A stretch of DNA of 5,826 bases. Origin: JBGTNQ01 sp038212375 (GTDB lineage Bacteria; Patescibacteriota; Minisyncoccia; Phycocordibacterales; Zambryskibacteraceae). The notes under the pieces are model-generated. The model saw only the letters and a list, made by a program, of their open reading frames with translations. It was not told where the DNA came from and did not search any database. Position numbers and translations under genes: made by a program. Below, in pieces: positions 1-5,140 of the stretch (positions within the stretch are counted from its first letter, which is position 1; the number at the start of each line of letters is the position of its first letter). The stretch covers positions 1 through 5,826 of the forward strand of contig JBBQUO010000034.1 of the NCBI GenBank assembly GCA_038212375.1, given 5' to 3'.

Positions 1-45
1 GGTCACAGATATTTCACTCGCCGTCGCTCGTAAAATTCTGTGACC
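1..45. repeat. Imperfect 45-bp inverted repeat at the left edge
   Basis: The arms GGTCACAGA (1-9) and TCTGTGACC (37-45) are perfect inverses. After a one-base bulge at T10 the pairing continues 11-14 with 33-36 and 16-17 with 30-31, leaving a GC-rich loop at 18-29. That makes about 15 pairs in total. There is no open frame of gene quality here. It looks like a palindromic intergenic repeat element or a transcript-end hairpin. The window edge cuts off its left context, so the true unit could be longer. The structure is seen directly; a mobile or repetitive nature is inference. Confidence 0.6.
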
Positions 46-55
46 CCGCCTCGAC

Positions 56-77
56 TGTTTTTTCTACTGAAAAAACA
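56..77. repeat. A/T-rich perfect hairpin between two larger inverted repeats
   Basis: TGTTTTTTC (56-64) and GAAAAAACA (69-77) are perfect inverses around a four-base loop, TACT. It is the middle of three hairpins in tandem between the window edge and the tRNA. The stem is almost all A:T, so it would be a weak structure in RNA. It may be a decayed terminator or a spacer of a composite repeat. Confidence 0.5.
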
Positions 78-88
78 TGTCTGCGGCT

Positions 89-142
89 TCCACAGCATCG
101 AAAAAACCTGCCGCAGGGCAGGTTGTTTTCGTATGCTGTGGA
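89..142 (-). repeat. Long hairpin (24 pairs) containing the tRNA-Ala 3' end
   Basis: Read on the minus strand, 142-133 pairs with 98-89 (10 bp), 131-126 with 104-99 (6 bp), and 124-117 with 112-105 (8 bp). There are single-base bulges at 132 and 125 and a four-base loop at 113-116. The outer left arm covers the last four bases of the tRNA (139-142), so in a precursor transcript the tRNA 3' end could pair with its inverted copy about 40 nt downstream, in competition with the acceptor stem. The inner part doubles as a terminator. The pairing is directly visible; a processing role is inference. Confidence 0.7.
101..124 (-). terminator. Intrinsic terminator downstream of tRNA-Ala
   Basis: On the minus strand AACCTGCC (124-117), loop CTGC (116-113) and GGCAGGTT (112-105) are followed by four more T residues (104-101). 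This is a compact GC-rich stem with a U-run in the right orientation to stop the tRNA transcript 15 nt past its end. The stem resembles the CCTGCC/GGCAGG palindromes often seen between genes of candidate-phyla genomes (recollection, not searched). Confidence 0.7.
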
Positions 143-211
143 CCCTATCGGATTCGAACCGATGACCTCCTCATTGCAAATGAGGCGCTCTACCAACTAA
201 GCTAAGGGCCC
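139..211 (-). tRNA. tRNA-Ala (anticodon UGC)
   Basis: On the minus strand this 73-nt sequence folds as a full cloverleaf. The acceptor stem GGGCCCT pairs with AGGGTCC and includes G3:U70, the classic alanine identity pair. The D-arm contains AGTTGGTAGAGC, the anticodon stem is CCTCA/TGAGG with loop TTTGCAA (anticodon TGC at 178-176), and the T-loop is GTTCGAATC. The discriminator is A73 (complement of 139). The next bases are CAG, so CCA is not encoded and must be added by the CCA-adding enzyme. No intron is present. It is transcribed away from the peroxiredoxin gene and ends inside a long hairpin. Confidence 0.97.
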
Positions 212-229
212 ATATATAAGACTTCGAAC

Positions 230-235
230 ATTATA
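230..235 (-). promoter_or_regulatory. Candidate -10 box for tRNA-Ala
   Basis: The minus strand reads TATAAT from 235 to 230, which would start transcription near 223, about 12 nt before the mature tRNA 5' end. No good -35 hexamer is visible 16-18 nt upstream. A second -10-like TATACT (257-252, minus) lies further up. Confidence 0.5.
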
Positions 236-306
236 ACGGAACAGAAAAAACAGTATAGTGGACAAAAAATCAAAAATCAAGATGGCCTGCTGCAATTGTG
301 CTAATG

Positions 307-312
307 TATAAT
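307..312 (+). promoter_or_regulatory. -10 box of the peroxiredoxin gene, leaderless layout
   Basis: A perfect TATAAT ends six bases before the ATG at 319, which places the expected transcription start at or next to the A of the start codon. There is no recognisable -35 and no Shine-Dalgarno sequence. Its position also argues against the in-frame upstream starts GTG 298 and ATG 304, because the box lies inside or overlaps their reading. Confidence 0.6.
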
Positions 313-318
313 GAACGT

Positions 319-759
319 ATGATTACACTTAATACTAAAGCTCCAAAATTTACATTACTTGATCAAGATGGAAAAGAGACGTCGCTCTCTCAATTTCTTG
401 GTCAGAAAGTTCTACTCTATTTTTATCCGAAAGACGGTACACCAGGTTGTACCAAAGAGGCATGTGTCATTGCTGAAATGTATGATGAATTTAAAAAAGC
501 AGGGATTGCTGTTCTCGGAGTTTCTGCAGACTCACCAGAAAGTCATACAAAGTTTCGTGCAAAGTATCATCTTCCATTTACTTTACTTTCAGATCCAGAA
601 AAATTGGTAATCGCTCAATATGGGGCAAAGAGTTTAATAGGAATTACCAAGCGTATTTCATATCTCATTGATGAAGCTGGCATAATTAGTAAAGTATATC
701 CAAAAGTAGATCCCGCATCTCACGCAGGTGAAATTCTAGTTGATGCTGTGAAACAATAA
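319..759 (+). CDS. bcp: Peroxiredoxin, BCP/PrxQ type (thioredoxin-dependent thiol peroxidase)
   Basis: Reduces hydrogen peroxide and organic hydroperoxides in the cytoplasm, using electrons normally supplied by thioredoxin (family knowledge). The 146-residue protein has the AhpC/TSA thioredoxin fold. The active-site segment PKDGTPGCTKEAC (37-49) carries the peroxidatic Cys44 and, five residues on, the resolving Cys49, the PrxQ arrangement that forms an intramolecular disulfide. R112 in TKRISYLID is the likely catalytic arginine. Length is normal for the family. The start at 319 is chosen because TATAAT sits at 307-312; the frame is open back to GTG 298, which would add seven residues. Eight bases separate its stop from the downstream membrane-protein gene, so the two may share transcription. 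It is divergent from the tRNA. Confidence 0.93.
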   Translation: MITLNTKAPKFTLLDQDGKETSLSQFLGQKVLLYFYPKDGTPGCTKEACVIAEMYDEFKKAGIAVLGVSADSPESHTKFRAKYHLPFTLLSDPEKLVIAQYGAKSLIGITKRISYLIDEAGIISKVYPKVDPASHAGEILVDAVKQ

Positions 760-767
760 TTTCTGCA

Positions 768-1163
768 ATGACTATAAAAAAAATATATAAATGGTTCGAT
801 TTTCTTGAAGACGGTATTCGTTCTAGACTTTCTCGAATGCCATTTCTGTACTCGGTTGTTGGTGGAGTTGGAGTTGTACTTTTTTGGAGAGGGGTGTGGC
901 ATACCGCTGATGCTTTGGAGCAGATGGGTGGCGATTATCGTATTATGTTTTCGCCACTCGGCTCCATTGTTACAGGATTTTTGATTCTTATTTCTACAGG
1001 GCTCCTCGTCTCCATTTTTATTGGTGACTCTATTATTATGTCGGGTATCAAAGGAGAAAAGAAGGTGATTGAGAAAACGGACGACGAGATTGTTGATGAA
1101 TCAAAACTTCTAAAAAACATTGAAAAAGCTGTCAATCATATTGAGCAAGATCTCAAACGGTAA
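768..1163 (+). CDS. Two-helix membrane protein of unknown function
   Basis: I cannot assign a function. The 131-residue protein has a charged amphipathic N-terminus (1-25, ending RSRLSRMP), a first hydrophobic helix at about 26-43 (glycine-rich, ending LFWRGVW), a short loop with an acidic patch (48-60), and a second helix at about 63-90. A charged, probably helical tail follows (95-131), rich in K, E and D and compatible with a short coiled coil. It resembles small membrane proteins I associate with candidate-phyla bacteria, which is an impression and not a search. It begins eight bases after the peroxiredoxin stop and is probably co-transcribed. There is no ribosome binding site; an AATAAT at 755-760 overlaps the upstream stop seven bases before the ATG. 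Confidence 0.8.
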   Translation: MTIKKIYKWFDFLEDGIRSRLSRMPFLYSVVGGVGVVLFWRGVWHTADALEQMGGDYRIMFSPLGSIVTGFLILISTGLLVSIFIGDSIIMSGIKGEKKVIEKTDDEIVDESKLLKNIEKAVNHIEQDLKR

Positions 1164-1330
1164 TGTGTTCGCTGATTTTTTGTCCAGATGCTAATTACGT
1201 GTTCTAGAGGGTATGTGAATGCGACTTTCTAAACTTTCAGATTTCTTGGTCAATTAACCTACTGGTAGTCGGCAAAACTCCAAAGACGGGAAGGGGAAGC
1301 TGTATCGCGATTCGATATTAAGTATTCCCG

Positions 1331-1339
1331 TGATATACT
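1331..1339 (+). promoter_or_regulatory. Extended -10 promoter of the Nudix gene, leaderless layout
   Basis: TGATATACT is an extended -10 (TGn plus TATACT at 1334-1339) ending six bases before ATG 1346, so the mRNA should begin at or very near the start codon. A weak -35-like TTCGAT lies at 1311-1316 with a 17-bp spacer. A small inverted repeat, TATCG (1303-1307) and CGATA (1313-1317), overlaps the -35 region and could be an operator. Confidence 0.65.
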
Positions 1340-1345
1340 TTTATT

Positions 1346-1777
1346 ATGACAACAGACTATACCCATGCACGATCAGCTCCTGTGATTGTCATGTTTGTAA
1401 AATATCGCGATAAGTTTTTATTAGTTAAGCGCAGTGAGAAGATGTTGACCTACCAAGGTCTTTGGTCATGCCTTGCAGGATTCGTAGATGATGACAAAAC
1501 AATTGAAGAAAAAGTTGTATTTGAAATTGAAGAAGAACTTGGTCTAAAAAAAGAAGATATAAAAGAAATAAAAGCTGGCGAAACATACTTATTTGTAGAC
1601 AAAGAACTTGACCGAGAGTGGATAAGACACATGTATTTTGTAGAAATTACAAATCCAAATATCAAACTAAATTGGGAGCATTCAGAGCTCGTATGGGTCA
1701 GTGGTGAAGAAGCAAAAAACTACCAAACCACTCCTGGGTTCGTGGATGATTTAAATAAAATTCTTACAATGAAGTAA
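1346..1777 (+). CDS. Nudix hydrolase with a non-canonical Nudix box
   Basis: Nudix enzymes hydrolyse nucleoside diphosphates linked to another moiety, with divalent metal ions; the substrate here cannot be told. The 143-residue protein is a single Nudix domain. A first strand at 11-18 leads to LLVKRS (25-30), then GLWSCLAGFVD (38-48), then the box from G45 to L67. The metal-binding glutamates E60, E63 and E64 in FEIEEELGL are present. Against the consensus G-x5-E-x7-R-E-U-x-E-E-x-G-U, the first Glu is K51 and the Arg is F59. The frame is intact and the flanking fold is well kept, so this looks like a divergent subfamily and not decay. It stands alone between a 182-bp upstream gap and its own terminator, with a leaderless promoter. 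It could be a housecleaning pyrophosphatase or an isopentenyl-diphosphate-isomerase-like member; I favour neither. Confidence 0.9.
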   Translation: MTTDYTHARSAPVIVMFVKYRDKFLLVKRSEKMLTYQGLWSCLAGFVDDDKTIEEKVVFEIEEELGLKKEDIKEIKAGETYLFVDKELDREWIRHMYFVEITNPNIKLNWEHSELVWVSGEEAKNYQTTPGFVDDLNKILTMK

Positions 1778-1809
1778 AAAACAACCTCGAGTACTCGAGG
1801 TTGTTTTTT
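1776..1809 (+). terminator. Perfect palindromic terminator after the Nudix gene
   Basis: The left arm at 1776-1791 (six A, then CAACCTCGAG) and the right arm at 1794-1809 (CTCGAGGTTG, then six T) are exact inverses around TA, a 34-base palindrome. The GC-rich core is followed by a T-run on both strands, so it can stop transcription in either direction. It begins inside the TAA stop (1775-1777) of the Nudix gene and ends 30 bases before the pgi start, insulating the two units. Confidence 0.93.
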
Positions 1810-1826
1810 GTTAGATAGATTCGTAG

Positions 1827-1832
1827 TATCAT
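1827..1832 (+). promoter_or_regulatory. Probable -10 box of pgi, leaderless layout
   Basis: TATCAT (five of six consensus bases) ends seven bases before ATG 1840, matching the spacing seen at other genes in the window. It overlaps the in-frame ATG at 1831, which is why the start at 1840 is preferred. It lies just past the terminator at 1776-1809. Confidence 0.45.
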
Positions 1833-1839
1833 GATTGCA

Positions 1840-3132
1840 ATGAGATCTCTATCAACTCAGCACGCAAAAGTATCACAGCAAATACTTGCGATGTATAAGC
1901 ATTCATTCGATAGTTTGCGTGCAAAGCTCACTGATGCACTTCATGATCATTCTTATAAAACTCCATTTAGTTTTCTTTCACCGCTTACCGACAAATCACT
2001 CTTAGACACCTTGCGTAGTTTGTACTTGCAAAAGAACACCCCAGTTCTCAAAAAGATATTTGTTGTTGGTATTGGCGGTGCCAACCTCGGCGCTAAAGCT
2101 ATTATTGACACACTTCCTAAGACAACCAGTAGACCAGAATTTATATTTCTCGATACCTTATATGAGGGTGAGTCCGATGAGTTGATTTCAATGATTCTTG
2201 ACATTGAGACGTTAGATCAATGTCTCGTGCTTATTATCAGTAAGTCTGGTAAAACTCTCGAAACTCTTAGCGGTGCGCAGCTTATCATTTCGATACTTGA
2301 GCGCAAATTAGGTAGTATTACAGAACGCCTTGTTGCAGTAACAGCAGAATCTTCGCCTCTCTATGTGTGGGCAAACGCATGCAATATCAGCACCATCGCA
2401 TTACCTCAAGTGATATCTGATAGATATTCGGTATTTACTTCGATTGGAGTATTGCCACTCCTTTTTGCAGGGTTTGATATAGATGAATTTTATGCAGGAG
2501 CACTAGAAGCACTCCAAAGTAATCTTCCAATGACAATAGGTCCTTCATTTCAAGCAGCATGTGCGCTCTATGCTAACAACCCAAAAAATGTTCATGGGAT
2601 TCTCGATCTATTTTTCTTTTCAGAAAAACTTGAAACATTGGGAAAATGGGGGAGGCAACTTATCGCAGAAAGCCTTGGAAAAGAAAGTACTATTACAGGA
2701 TTTCCGCTCAATCGCTCACTTACTCCAACCGTATCTATCGGCACGACAGATCTGCATTCAATGCTCCAACTCTATTTGGCGCAGCCACAGGAGAGAATAA
2801 CCTGGTTCACTACACTTACCTCTGAAGGAACACACCCGATTGGTCTCCCAATAAAACTAAAAGCAATTCTTCCTACGATTGATACAGAAAGTCCTGAACA
2901 CATCCTCAAAATCATCTACGAACAAATCTCAAAAATTTATCAAACTCAAGGAATCCCGTATCTTCATACAAAACTTGATGATCAATCACCAAAAGATTTT
3001 GGATATTATATGATGAGCACCATTCTTGTTACACTTGGCCTCGCACAACTTTGGCAGATAGACCCTTGGAATCAGCCAAACGTCGAAGAGTATAAAGATG
3101 CCGTGAGGAAGGAATTAGAAAATACTGAATAA
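1840..3132 (+). CDS. pgi: Glucose-6-phosphate isomerase
   Basis: Interconverts glucose-6-phosphate and fructose-6-phosphate in the cytoplasm. The 430-residue protein shows both SIS-type sugar-phosphate-binding halves in order: GIGGANLG (77-84), the phosphate-binding SKSGKT (134-139), SDRYSVFTSIG (193-203, the counterpart of family signature 1, with D where G is usual), ESLGKE (277-282), TDLHSMLQL (303-311), and the C-terminal signature DPWNQPNVEEYK (408-419). Likely catalytic residues by alignment to animal PGI are E277, H306 and K419 (E357, H388, K518 in the animal enzyme). Length fits the short bacterial class. An in-frame ATG at 1831 would add three residues; 1840 is chosen for its position behind TATCAT. 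A ROK kinase gene 860 bp downstream could supply its substrate. The bifunctional phosphomannose-isomerase type of archaea is less likely given the length and both signatures. Confidence 0.95.
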   Translation: MRSLSTQHAKVSQQILAMYKHSFDSLRAKLTDALHDHSYKTPFSFLSPLTDKSLLDTLRSLYLQKNTPVLKKIFVVGIGGANLGAKAIIDTLPKTTSRPEFIFLDTLYEGESDELISMILDIETLDQCLVLIISKSGKTLETLSGAQLIISILERKLGSITERLVAVTAESSPLYVWANACNISTIALPQVISDRYSVFTSIGVLPLLFAGFDIDEFYAGALEALQSNLPMTIGPSFQAACALYANNPKNVHGILDLFFFSEKLETLGKWGRQLIAESLGKESTITGFPLNRSLTPTVSIGTTDLHSMLQLYLAQPQERITWFTTLTSEGTHPIGLPIKLKAILPTIDTESPEHILKIIYEQISKIYQTQGIPYLHTKLDDQSPKDFGYYMMSTILVTLGLAQLWQIDPWNQPNVEEYKDAVRKELENTE

Positions 3133-3193
3133 CGAATTCAATAGTACATATAGATAACATGAGAATTCAAAATCATTACTGATCATTTCTTTC

Positions 3194-3202
3194 TGATATA
3201 AT
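3194..3202 (+). promoter_or_regulatory. Extended -10 promoter of the exported-protein gene, leaderless layout
   Basis: TGATATAAT is a perfect extended -10 (TGn plus TATAAT at 3197-3202). It ends seven bases before ATG 3210, so transcription should begin at about the start codon. No convincing -35 is visible. It may also drive the ROK kinase gene, which follows closely. Confidence 0.7.
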
Positions 3203-3209
3203 ATGTTAT

Positions 3210-3986
3210 ATGAATCGAAATAAGAAATCGAACACAGTTCCAGTACTTGTACTTATTATCCTCATTCTTCTAGGAAGAGAGGGTTGGCTTTTTTATCAAA
3301 GTCATAAGGAATTGTTTTCTTCTGTAGAAACAGTAAAGCCGGCAAGCACCCCTGTTGCATCGAACCCTGCTATTCTAAAACCACCGGCTGATACAGTTAT
3401 CAGTGGCTGGAAAGCATATAGTAATGCCGCTGGATTCTTTTTGAAGTTTCCTCCGTACACTGCAGTCGGTTTAGATACTAAATCTGGAAAAAGCAATCTT
3501 GGTCCAACTACTCTCGAGTACCACGAACTAGCCTTTACTCCGAACCCAAACGCAGATTTTGTAATTTTTAAAAGTAGCGTTGCTGTTGATGGTGCAAAGA
3601 ATTTTATTCTCGACCTAGGTCTTCGTTTCGTGTCTTACGATGTATCCACAGAAACTTGGTACGTAAATTCAGACGACAAAGACAAACCTTCGGCTGGAAG
3701 TCATACATACAAAAACATATTCAAACCAGGAAATGAATTTAAGCCAAATGTATTTGTAAAAACTACTCAAGGTACAGATGTGTACGGACCATTTACACTT
3801 GGAGATGAGTCACGTGGTACGCATATCTACCTGGTACCAATTCCTGAGAAAAATATTATTGTGGCTCTTAGTGTAACCTTCAATAATGAAGCTCTCGATG
3901 CGAGTACCGCATCAGTAAAAAGCCTAAAAACAAAATTTGACAAAGATCTCCCTCAAATTTTGAAAAGTCTCGTAGTTAGTGAATAA
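3210..3986 (+). CDS. Membrane-anchored extracellular protein of unknown function
   Basis: The 258-residue protein starts with a basic stretch (MNRNKK), then one hydrophobic segment at about 9-22 (VPVLVLIILILLG). There is no cysteine for lipidation and no clear signal-peptidase site, so it is probably an N-terminally anchored protein with its bulk outside. A Pro/Ser/Thr/Ala-rich linker follows (42-62). The globular part begins with GWKAYSNAAGFFLKFP (66-81). This resembles the W-x-x-Y-x-N-x-x-x-G-F-x-x-x-x-P opening seen in many secreted proteins of candidate-phyla bacteria (impression, not searched). The rest is soluble, beta-rich looking, with no cysteines and no motif I can assign. It lies eight bases before the ROK kinase gene and is probably co-transcribed with it. 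A sugar-related role is possible from context alone. Confidence 0.85.
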   Translation: MNRNKKSNTVPVLVLIILILLGREGWLFYQSHKELFSSVETVKPASTPVASNPAILKPPADTVISGWKAYSNAAGFFLKFPPYTAVGLDTKSGKSNLGPTTLEYHELAFTPNPNADFVIFKSSVAVDGAKNFILDLGLRFVSYDVSTETWYVNSDDKDKPSAGSHTYKNIFKPGNEFKPNVFVKTTQGTDVYGPFTLGDESRGTHIYLVPIPEKNIIVALSVTFNNEALDASTASVKSLKTKFDKDLPQILKSLVVSE

Positions 3987-3994
3987 TAGAGCTC

Positions 3995-4801
3995 ATGTAT
4001 ATTCTTTTTGATATTGGAGGCACTAACACACGCGTAGCAAGCGCCCAAGATGATTTAGTCTTTCGTAACCCTGTTATTTTTGATACACCACTCCTTTATG
4101 AAGAGGGGACAGAAAAGCTAATCGAAACTATTGAAGGACTTGCTGGTGGTGATCCGATAGTCGCTATTATTGGCGGCATCGCTGGACCATGGGACAAGGC
4201 ATCTGGTTCAATGGTGTCGAGCACCAATCTACCTGACTGGGTAGGAAAGCCACTCCAAATTGATCTAGAAAAAGCATGTTCAGCTAGAGTTATCATCGAA
4301 AATGATTCTGCAATGGTAGGGCTCGGTGAAGCAGTGTATGGGGCTGGGAGAGAGTATGGAATAGTAGCGTATGTCACTGTCTCTACAGGTGTTGGCGGAG
4401 CAAAAATTGTAGACGGGATGATAGATAAAAAATCAGTGGGGTTTGAGCCTGGTAAGATGATTATTGATGCACATGGAGACACGCTCGAAAATCTTATTTC
4501 TGGTAAAGCTGTTGAAGCAAAAACTCACAAAAAACCTGCAGATATTGATGATCCAGCGTATTGGGACTCACTAGCAAAGATTCTGGCTGTAGGGCTTAAT
4601 AATATTATTGTTACATGGTCACCAGAGGTGGTTGTTGTTGGTGGTTCTATGATGAAGGCACATGGAATTCCTATCGAATTTACGGAAGATCATCTTGCGA
4701 ATATTTTTATCGCATTTCCTCATGTTCCTCCAATACGCAAGGCAGAACTCGGAGATCTTGGAGGGTTGTACGGCGGACTCGCAATGATCAAAACCTTGTA
4801 G
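3995..4801 (+). CDS. ROK-family sugar kinase, probable glucokinase, lacking the zinc motif
   Basis: ROK kinases phosphorylate glucose or other hexoses with ATP in the cytoplasm. The 268-residue protein has the ATPase-fold signatures in order: FDIGGTNTR (5-13, phosphate 1), GGIAGPW (60-66), IENDSAMVGLGEA (101-113) with the catalytic base D104, VSTGVGGAKIVDG (129-141, phosphate 2), VVVVGGSMM (212-220, adenosine) and LGDLGGLYGG (252-261). The usual E-x-G-H sugar motif is EPGK (151-154), with Lys for His. The zinc motif CxCGxxGCxE is absent; DAHGDTLENLISG (158-170) occupies the place and has no cysteine. Sugar specificity is therefore uncertain; glucokinase is inferred from the family and the nearby pgi. 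Upstream spacing is eight bases with no Shine-Dalgarno sequence. AATAAT (3982-3987) seven bases before the ATG overlaps the upstream stop. Stop is TAG. Confidence 0.88.
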   Translation: MYILFDIGGTNTRVASAQDDLVFRNPVIFDTPLLYEEGTEKLIETIEGLAGGDPIVAIIGGIAGPWDKASGSMVSSTNLPDWVGKPLQIDLEKACSARVIIENDSAMVGLGEAVYGAGREYGIVAYVTVSTGVGGAKIVDGMIDKKSVGFEPGKMIIDAHGDTLENLISGKAVEAKTHKKPADIDDPAYWDSLAKILAVGLNNIIVTWSPEVVVVGGSMMKAHGIPIEFTEDHLANIFIAFPHVPPIRKAELGDLGGLYGGLAMIKTL

Positions 4802-4846
4802 TAGTCAGCGTAGTTTCCTTTCGGAAAGGCACATAAACGTTACTTG

Positions 4847-4855
4847 TAGTATAAT
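4847..4855 (+). promoter_or_regulatory. Candidate promoter -10 for the small helical protein gene
   Basis: TAGTATAAT contains a perfect TATAAT at 4850-4855. Transcription would begin near 4862, giving a leader of about 23 nt before ATG 4885, the only clearly leadered layout in the window. A weaker TAATTT at 4871-4876 ends eight bases before the ATG and could be a leaderless alternative. Just upstream is a weak hairpin, CCTTT-CGG-AAAGG (4817-4829), without a T-run. Confidence 0.5.
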
Positions 4856-4884
4856 CTTTACCTTAACGACTAATTTTGTACGGG

Positions 4885-5106
4885 ATGAATATATTTTTAA
4901 GAAAAATGATTGAGTCAAAAATGAAAGATGTTCCAAAGGAGCAACGCGATCAAATTATAGCAATGATCGAAAAAAATCCAGATTTTTTTAACACTATTGT
5001 GAAAGATGTTCAAGAAAAAGTACAAGGCGGCATGAGTCAGATGGATGCAATGATGAAAGTTATGAAAGAAAACGAAACTGAACTCAAAGGAATGCTAAAT
5101 AAGTAA
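4885..5106 (+). CDS. Small helical protein of unknown function
   Basis: The 73-residue protein is almost wholly predicted-helical, charged and methionine-rich (10 Met), with no membrane segment and no cysteine. Two parts can be seen: FLRKMIESKMKDVPKEQRD (4-22), and a segment with KNPDFFNTIVKDVQEKV (30-46) followed by a Gly-Gly break and MDAMMKVMKENE (53-64). It resembles a short family I associate with Parcubacteria, typified by VPxxQxxxIxxMIxKNPxxF, but I know no function. The start at 4885 is the first ATG; TTG 4876 in the same frame is possible but lies over an AT-rich box. It could be a helical-bundle adaptor or RNA-associated protein; nothing in the sequence decides. Confidence 0.78.
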   Translation: MNIFLRKMIESKMKDVPKEQRDQIIAMIEKNPDFFNTIVKDVQEKVQGGMSQMDAMMKVMKENETELKGMLNK

Positions 5107-5140
5107 TTAAATTCTAATTAATGTTACTTTCTATAAAATA

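Noticed and set aside
14..196. Minus-strand open frame of 60 codons across the tRNA
   Set aside because: It runs through the tRNA-Ala and the hairpin cluster, so it is a by-product of structured noncoding sequence.
139..211. tRNA gene as an integration site for a mobile element
   Set aside because: No direct repeat of the tRNA end, integrase or foreign gene is visible; the repeated tRNA end is inverted, as in a hairpin and not an attachment site.
1164..1345. A 182-base gap before the Nudix promoter searched for a small gene, terminator or riboswitch
   Set aside because: Only very short frames are present, no GC-rich hairpin with T-run ends the upstream unit, and no known aptamer pattern was recognised.
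3133..3193. Two GAATTC sites (3135-3140, 3163-3168) as arms of a terminator after pgi
   Set aside because: Each site is itself a six-base palindrome, flanking bases do not pair further, the loop is long and there is no T-run.
4096..4482. Minus-strand open frame of 128 codons inside the ROK kinase gene
   Set aside because: It lies fully within a gene whose motifs are clear on the plus strand; the composition (rich in S, P, I) is typical of an antisense shadow.
4815..4830. CCTTT-CGG-AAAGG hairpin as terminator of the ROK kinase gene
   Set aside because: The stem is only five pairs and no T-run follows; it is too weak to call.
5104..5121. TAATTAA repeated at 5104-5110 and 5115-5121 as an operator
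   Set aside because: Low-complexity AT sequence in an AT-rich gap, including a stop codon; chance is the simpler explanation.
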